The notes under the pieces were generated by a model. The model saw only the letters and a program-made list of their open reading frames with translations, had not been told where the DNA came from and made no database searches. This document shows, in pieces, positions 60,442 through 64,000 of a stretch of DNA of 64,000 nt. The position numbers and the translations under genes are program-made. Origin of the DNA: JAHRVQ01 sp051278195. GTDB taxonomy: Bacteria > Pseudomonadota > Gammaproteobacteria > Pseudomonadales > Azotimanducaceae. The stretch covers positions 7,489-71,488 of the forward strand of contig JBNMQM010000017.1 of NCBI GenBank assembly GCA_051278195.1, written 5' to 3'. The number at the start of each line of letters is the position of its first letter. The first letter of the stretch is position 1.

Positions 60442-62367
60442 TTGAACGATATGGGAAAAAATTTACTTCTGTGGCTCATCATCGCCGCAGTCTTACTGAC
60501 AGTGTTCAGAAATTTTGATGTCAGTCAGACGACGCCAGAACTCGATTACTCAAAGTTTATCGACATGGTGCAGCGTGGCCAAATTAAATCCGTCGAAATA
60601 GAAGGCTCTATAATCAGGGGCATTCAGTACGACGGAGAAGCCTTTGAAACGATCCAGCCACAAATTGTCGACAAAAAGCTGATCGATGATATGCAAGCTC
60701 ACGATGTCCAGTTTCGTGGCAAGCGGCCTGAGCAACAGTCCATATGGACCCAGTTGCTCGTCGCAAGCTTTCCGATACTGGTCATCATTGCAGTCTTCAT
60801 GTTTTTTATGCGCCAGATGCAGGGCGGCGCCGGCGGGCGCGGTGGTCCGCTGACCTTTGGTAAAAGCAAAGCAAAACTGCTTGGCGATGACCAGATTAAA
60901 ACGACGTTCGCCGATGTAGCCGGTGTCGATGAAGCGAAAGAAGACGTTAAAGAATTGGTCGATTTCCTCCAAGACCCTTCCAAGTTTCAAAAGTTGGGTG
61001 GCAGAATTCCCCGCGGTATTTTGATGGTGGGTCAACCCGGTACGGGTAAGACGCTCCTTGCGAAAGCGATAGCTGGCGAAGCAAAGGTCCCGTTCTTTTC
61101 GATTTCGGGTTCTGACTTTGTGGAAATGTTTGTGGGTGTCGGTGCCTCGCGGGTTCGAGATATGTTTGAGCAGGCAAAGAAACAATCACCCTGTATTATC
61201 TTTATCGACGAAATCGATGCGGTCGGCCGACACCGTGGTGCTGGCATGGGTGGCGGTCATGACGAGCGTGAACAGACCTTGAACCAACTATTGGTTGAGA
61301 TGGACGGTTTTGATGGTAACGAAGGTACAATTGTCATTGCTGCTACGAACCGACCTGACGTGCTCGATCCTGCGTTGCTGCGACCGGGGCGATTTGACCG
61401 ACAGGTTGTTGTGGGCTTGCCTGATATTCGCGGCCGCGAACAAATTTTAAAAGTACACATGCGTAAAGTGCCACTTGGCTCTGATGTCGAGCCCTCCTTT
61501 ATCGCTCGTGGTACACCCGGATTTTCAGGTGCGGATCTTGCGAACCTTGTTAATGAAGCCGCACTGTTTGCTGCTCGCCAAGCAAAGCGAACTGTGAATA
61601 TGGACCATTTTGAGCAAGCAAAAGACAAGATCATGATGGGTGCAGAACGTAAGAGTATGGTCATGTCGGAGGCCGAGAAACGTAATACGGCCTACCACGA
61701 AGCCGGTCACTGTATAGTTGGCTATTTGGTGCCTGAACACGATCCCACGTACAAGGTCACGATTATACCGAGGGGTCGAGCGCTGGGCGTGACGATGTTT
61801 TTGCCGGAAGAAGACCGCTATTCGATCAACAAACGCGCGTTGGACTCTCAGATTTGTGCGCTATTTGGCGGGCGAGTTGCAGAAGAGCTTACTTTAGGTA
61901 TGGATGGAGTGACGACCGGTGCGTCTAACGACATCGAGCGTGCGACCAAGATGGCTAAAAATATGGTCACCAAGTGGGGTCTGTCCGAGAAGTTGGGTCC
62001 CCTCACCTATTCTGACGATACTGAGGAAGTTTTCCTTGGCATGTCCGCAGGTGCGCCAAAGTTCCAAGTGAGCGGCGAAACGGCAAAGATCATTGATGAG
62101 GAAGTGCGCGCCATCATCGACAACTGCTATAAAATAGCCACGCGTCTTTTGACCGATAACCGAGACAAGCTAGACAGCATGGCAGAGGCGCTGCTTGAAT
62201 ATGAAACCATCGATCGGATTCAGATTGATGAAATCATGGCGGGCCGAAAACCTAGTCCTCCAAGCAGCTGGAATGATCCAGACGAAGGAGACGTAGGCAC
62301 GCAAGAGGCCTCTGACCCAGAGCCGCGTCCGAGCGGTCCAGTTGGCGGTCCAGCCGGAGAGCATTGA
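60442..62367 (+). CDS. ftsH: ATP-dependent zinc metalloprotease FtsH
   Basis: 641 residues. TTG start gives MNDMGKNLLLW, like Pseudomonas FtsH. Two membrane helices (about 6-22 and 105-125) flank a small periplasmic domain. AAA+ domain with Walker A GQPGTGKT near 198 and IIFIDEIDAVG. Zinc site AYHEAGH near 418. Degrades membrane proteins and, in E. coli, sigma-32 and LpxC. Followed by folP. Confidence 0.97.
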   Translation: MNDMGKNLLLWLIIAAVLLTVFRNFDVSQTTPELDYSKFIDMVQRGQIKSVEIEGSIIRGIQYDGEAFETIQPQIVDKKLIDDMQAHDVQFRGKRPEQQSIWTQLLVASFPILVIIAVFMFFMRQMQGGAGGRGGPLTFGKSKAKLLGDDQIKTTFADVAGVDEAKEDVKELVDFLQDPSKFQKLGGRIPRGILMVGQPGTGKTLLAKAIAGEAKVPFFSISGSDFVEMFVGVGASRVRDMFEQAKKQSPCIIFIDEIDAVGRHRGAGMGGGHDEREQTLNQLLVEMDGFDGNEGTIVIAATNRPDVLDPALLRPGRFDRQVVVGLPDIRGREQILKVHMRKVPLGSDVEPSFIARGTPGFSGADLANLVNEAALFAARQAKRTVNMDHFEQAKDKIMMGAERKSMVMSEAEKRNTAYHEAGHCIVGYLVPEHDPTYKVTIIPRGRALGVTMFLPEEDRYSINKRALDSQICALFGGRVAEELTLGMDGVTTGASNDIERATKMAKNMVTKWGLSEKLGPLTYSDDTEEVFLGMSAGAPKFQVSGETAKIIDEEVRAIIDNCYKIATRLLTDNRDKLDSMAEALLEYETIDRIQIDEIMAGRKPSPPSSWNDPDEGDVGTQEASDPEPRPSGPVGGPAGEH

Positions 62368-62390
62368 TCAAACATGTACTAGTTTTCAGA

Positions 62391-62416
62391 CAGCGGGCCT
62401 TTCGGGCCCGTTGTTG
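62391..62416 (+). terminator. Possible terminator between ftsH and folP
   Basis: CAGCGGGCC pairs with GGCCCGTTG around a short TTTCG loop (62391-62413), followed by TTGATT rather than a full T-run. It lies just before the folP GTG, so probably only partial. Confidence 0.5.
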
Positions 62417-62426
62417 ATTCTGCGCT

Positions 62427-63248
62427 GTGTTATTTCCTACTGATCGTCCGGCCATTATGGGTATCTTGAATGTGACACCGGACTCGTTCTCCGACGGCGG
62501 TCGTTTTGTGAATCGTGACGACGCCATGCGCCAAGCAGAGAAGATGATTGAAGGCGGGGTAGACATTATTGATGTTGGTGGCGAGTCCACGAGGCCTGGC
62601 GCGGATCCTGTGTCAGTTTTAGAGGAGCTCGAACGTGTTGTGCCCGTTGTTGAGGCCATTCGGTCGATGACAAATTTACCGATTTCTGTTGATACCAGTA
62701 CCGCAGCCGTGATGACGGCTGCTGCAGTGGCCGGTGCCAGCATGGTGAACGATGTGCGTGCGCTCAGGCGTGATGGGGCGCTCGCGGCTGCTAGCGCGAC
62801 TCAATTACCGGTTTGTTTGATGCACATGCAGGGCGACCCTCAGACGATGCAGATGAGCCCTGTTTACGATGACTTATTGGCGGATATCCGCCGATTTTTT
62901 ACAGAGAGAATTGAGGTCTGCGTTAAAGCAGGTATCCCTAAAGAAAAAATAATCCTAGATCCGGGGTTTGGCTTTGGTAAAACGCCCCAGCATAATCTGA
63001 AAATTATCAACCAGTTAGGAGTATTTTCCGATCTAGGTTGTCCTTTGTTGGTTGGTCTTTCTAGAAAGAGTACTATTGGCAAAGTTTTGGAATCGAATGA
63101 AGAAGATCGGCTGATCGGTAGCTTGGTTGGAGCAGTATGGGCCTATATGCGCGGAGCCTCTATTCTCCGCGTGCACGATGTGGCCGAGACGCGGGCTGCT
63201 CTTTTAATGGCCAGAGCATTTGCAACCAACGGTGATCAATTCTCCTAA
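62427..63248 (+). CDS. folP: Dihydropteroate synthase
   Basis: 273 residues from the GTG at 62427; an in-frame stop just upstream (62415) excludes a longer protein, so the N-terminus is short. IMGILNVTPDSFSDGGRF, the DVGGESTRPGADPV loop, and DPGFGFGKTPQHNL hold the pterin and pABA sites. Target of sulfonamides; folate pathway. ftsH-folP-glmM is the classic order. Confidence 0.96.
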   Translation: MLFPTDRPAIMGILNVTPDSFSDGGRFVNRDDAMRQAEKMIEGGVDIIDVGGESTRPGADPVSVLEELERVVPVVEAIRSMTNLPISVDTSTAAVMTAAAVAGASMVNDVRALRRDGALAAASATQLPVCLMHMQGDPQTMQMSPVYDDLLADIRRFFTERIEVCVKAGIPKEKIILDPGFGFGKTPQHNLKIINQLGVFSDLGCPLLVGLSRKSTIGKVLESNEEDRLIGSLVGAVWAYMRGASILRVHDVAETRAALLMARAFATNGDQFS

Positions 63249-63263
63249 AAGAGATAATAAAAA

Positions 63264-64000
63264 TTGGAAAAACAATATTTCGGTACAGATGGGATTAGAG
63301 GCGCGGTAGGGCAGGGTGCCATCACGCCTGAATTTATGCTGAGGCTAGGCTGGGCTGCTGGACGGGTGTTTGCAAAAAATGGTCATGGCGAAATCCTGAT
63401 CGGCAAAGACACGCGAATATCTGGGTATATGTTTGAATCCGCTCTTGAGGCAGGGTTAGTCTCTGCTGGTCTAGATGTCCTGTTGCTCGGTCCAATGCCG
63501 ACGCCTGCTGTGGCTTATCTGACGCGAACGTTCAACGCCAGGGCGGGTATCGTCATCAGCGCCTCCCATAATGCTTTTTCTGACAACGGCATCAAGTTTT
63601 TTTCCGGCCAAGGAGAGAAGCTTGATGATGAGATTGAGCTCGCTATCGAAGCAGAACTTGATCACGCTAAGCAGCACATGGAAGTCGTTGCTTCCGATCA
63701 GATTGGTAAGGTTCGGCGCATCGATGACGCGGCCGGTCGATATATCGAGTTTTGTAAAAGTTGCTTTCCCTCCAACAAGAACCTGCGCGGGCTGAGAATC
63801 GTCCTTGACTGTGCTCACGGAGCGACGTATCACGTTGCGCCCAGCATTTTTAGAGAACTAGGTGCTGAAGTCATTGAAATCGGTGTTGCGCCAAACGGAC
63901 TGAATATTAACCACGAGGTGGGATCGACTCATCCGGCGCTACTTCAGCAAAAAGTCATTGAAGAGCAGGCGGACTTTGGTGTTGCTTTTGACGGCGACGG
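63264..64000 (+). CDS. glmM: Phosphoglucosamine mutase, 3' end outside the window
   Basis: Converts glucosamine-6-phosphate to glucosamine-1-phosphate for UDP-GlcNAc. TTG start at 63264 gives MEKQYFGTDGIRGAVG. GIVISASHNAF contains the phosphorylated serine; the window ends in VAFDGDG, the start of the metal-binding DGDGDR loop. About 245 of about 445 residues are present. Confidence 0.95.
   Translation, partial: MEKQYFGTDGIRGAVGQGAITPEFMLRLGWAAGRVFAKNGHGEILIGKDTRISGYMFESALEAGLVSAGLDVLLLGPMPTPAVAYLTRTFNARAGIVISASHNAFSDNGIKFFSGQGEKLDDEIELAIEAELDHAKQHMEVVASDQIGKVRRIDDAAGRYIEFCKSCFPSNKNLRGLRIVLDCAHGATYHVAPSIFRELGAEVIEIGVAPNGLNINHEVGSTHPALLQQKVIEEQADFGVAFDGD

Noticed and set aside
60550..61185. 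211-residue open frame on the minus strand
   Set aside because: Antisense to ftsH, which is unambiguous; no Shine-Dalgarno or family motif.
1..64000. CRISPR array, IS element, prophage or restriction/defence genes
   Set aside because: No regularly spaced repeats, transposase, integrase, phage or nuclease-system genes were recognised; all tandem repeats seen are short with 2-4 copies.

Overview
This 64 kb window looks like chromosomal core sequence from a gammaproteobacterium, probably marine. Gene order is the main evidence. The block nrdR-ribD-ribH-nusB-thiL-pgpA, the block xseB-ispA-dxs divergent from pomAB, and the run smpB/ssrA-ratA-rnfH-bamE-fur-recN-hrcA-grpE-dnaK-dnaJ-dapB-carAB-greA-yhbY-rlmE-ftsH-folP-glmM are all typical of the Pseudomonas/Marinobacter/Cellvibrio side of the class. 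The tmRNA tag is ANDENYALAA, the same as in E. coli. A Na+-type stator (PomAB-like), an SLC6-type sodium symporter and a sulfatase fit a marine life. No species is named because nothing here fixes one. Several genes use TTG or GTG starts (radA, ribA, carA, ftsH, glmM, nrdR, hrcA, carB, folP).

Layout. 1-10.3 kb: alr (5' cut), radA, a D-2-hydroxyacid dehydrogenase, ettA, nrdR, then riboflavin, thiamine and phospholipid genes ending in ribA. The ribE and ribB/ribBA genes usual in this block are absent. 10.4-13.4 kb: xseB-ispA-dxs on the minus strand. 13.5-17 kb: Na+ stator genes pomAB followed by a PilZ gene, then a convergent cytochrome c'/cytochrome b pair. 17-30 kb is accessory: a GH2 beta-galactosidase, an ECF sigma/anti-sigma/secreted coiled-coil operon, a cytoplasmic sulfatase, an ABC ATPase with a permease fused to an M1 aminopeptidase, and an M48-TPR lipoprotein. 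30-39 kb: two Nudix enzymes, a degenerate GGDEF protein, a quinone/electrophile-stress locus (LysR, azoR, yqjG, pirin), a second ECF sigma operon with two small membrane proteins, a glyoxalase-like protein and a YkgJ-type cysteine-cluster protein. 39.3-41.8 kb: a single-gene quinol-type NO reductase with FNR-like and NsrR-like sites. 42-64 kb: trans-translation genes, a sodium symporter whose start codon abuts a 12-bp inverted repeat, iron and DNA-repair genes, the heat-shock operon with a textbook sigma-32 promoter, carAB and the ftsH-folP-glmM run (glmM cut at the window end).

No IS element, prophage, CRISPR array, tRNA, rRNA or recognisable defence island was seen. The most unusual signals are: (1) short tandem duplications (10-18 bp) over or just after stop codons at several unrelated genes; (2) the inverted repeat covering the ribosome-binding region of the sodium symporter; (3) the paired FNR/NsrR-like control region of norB; (4) the permease-aminopeptidase fusion; and (5) two little-described ECF sigma operons.
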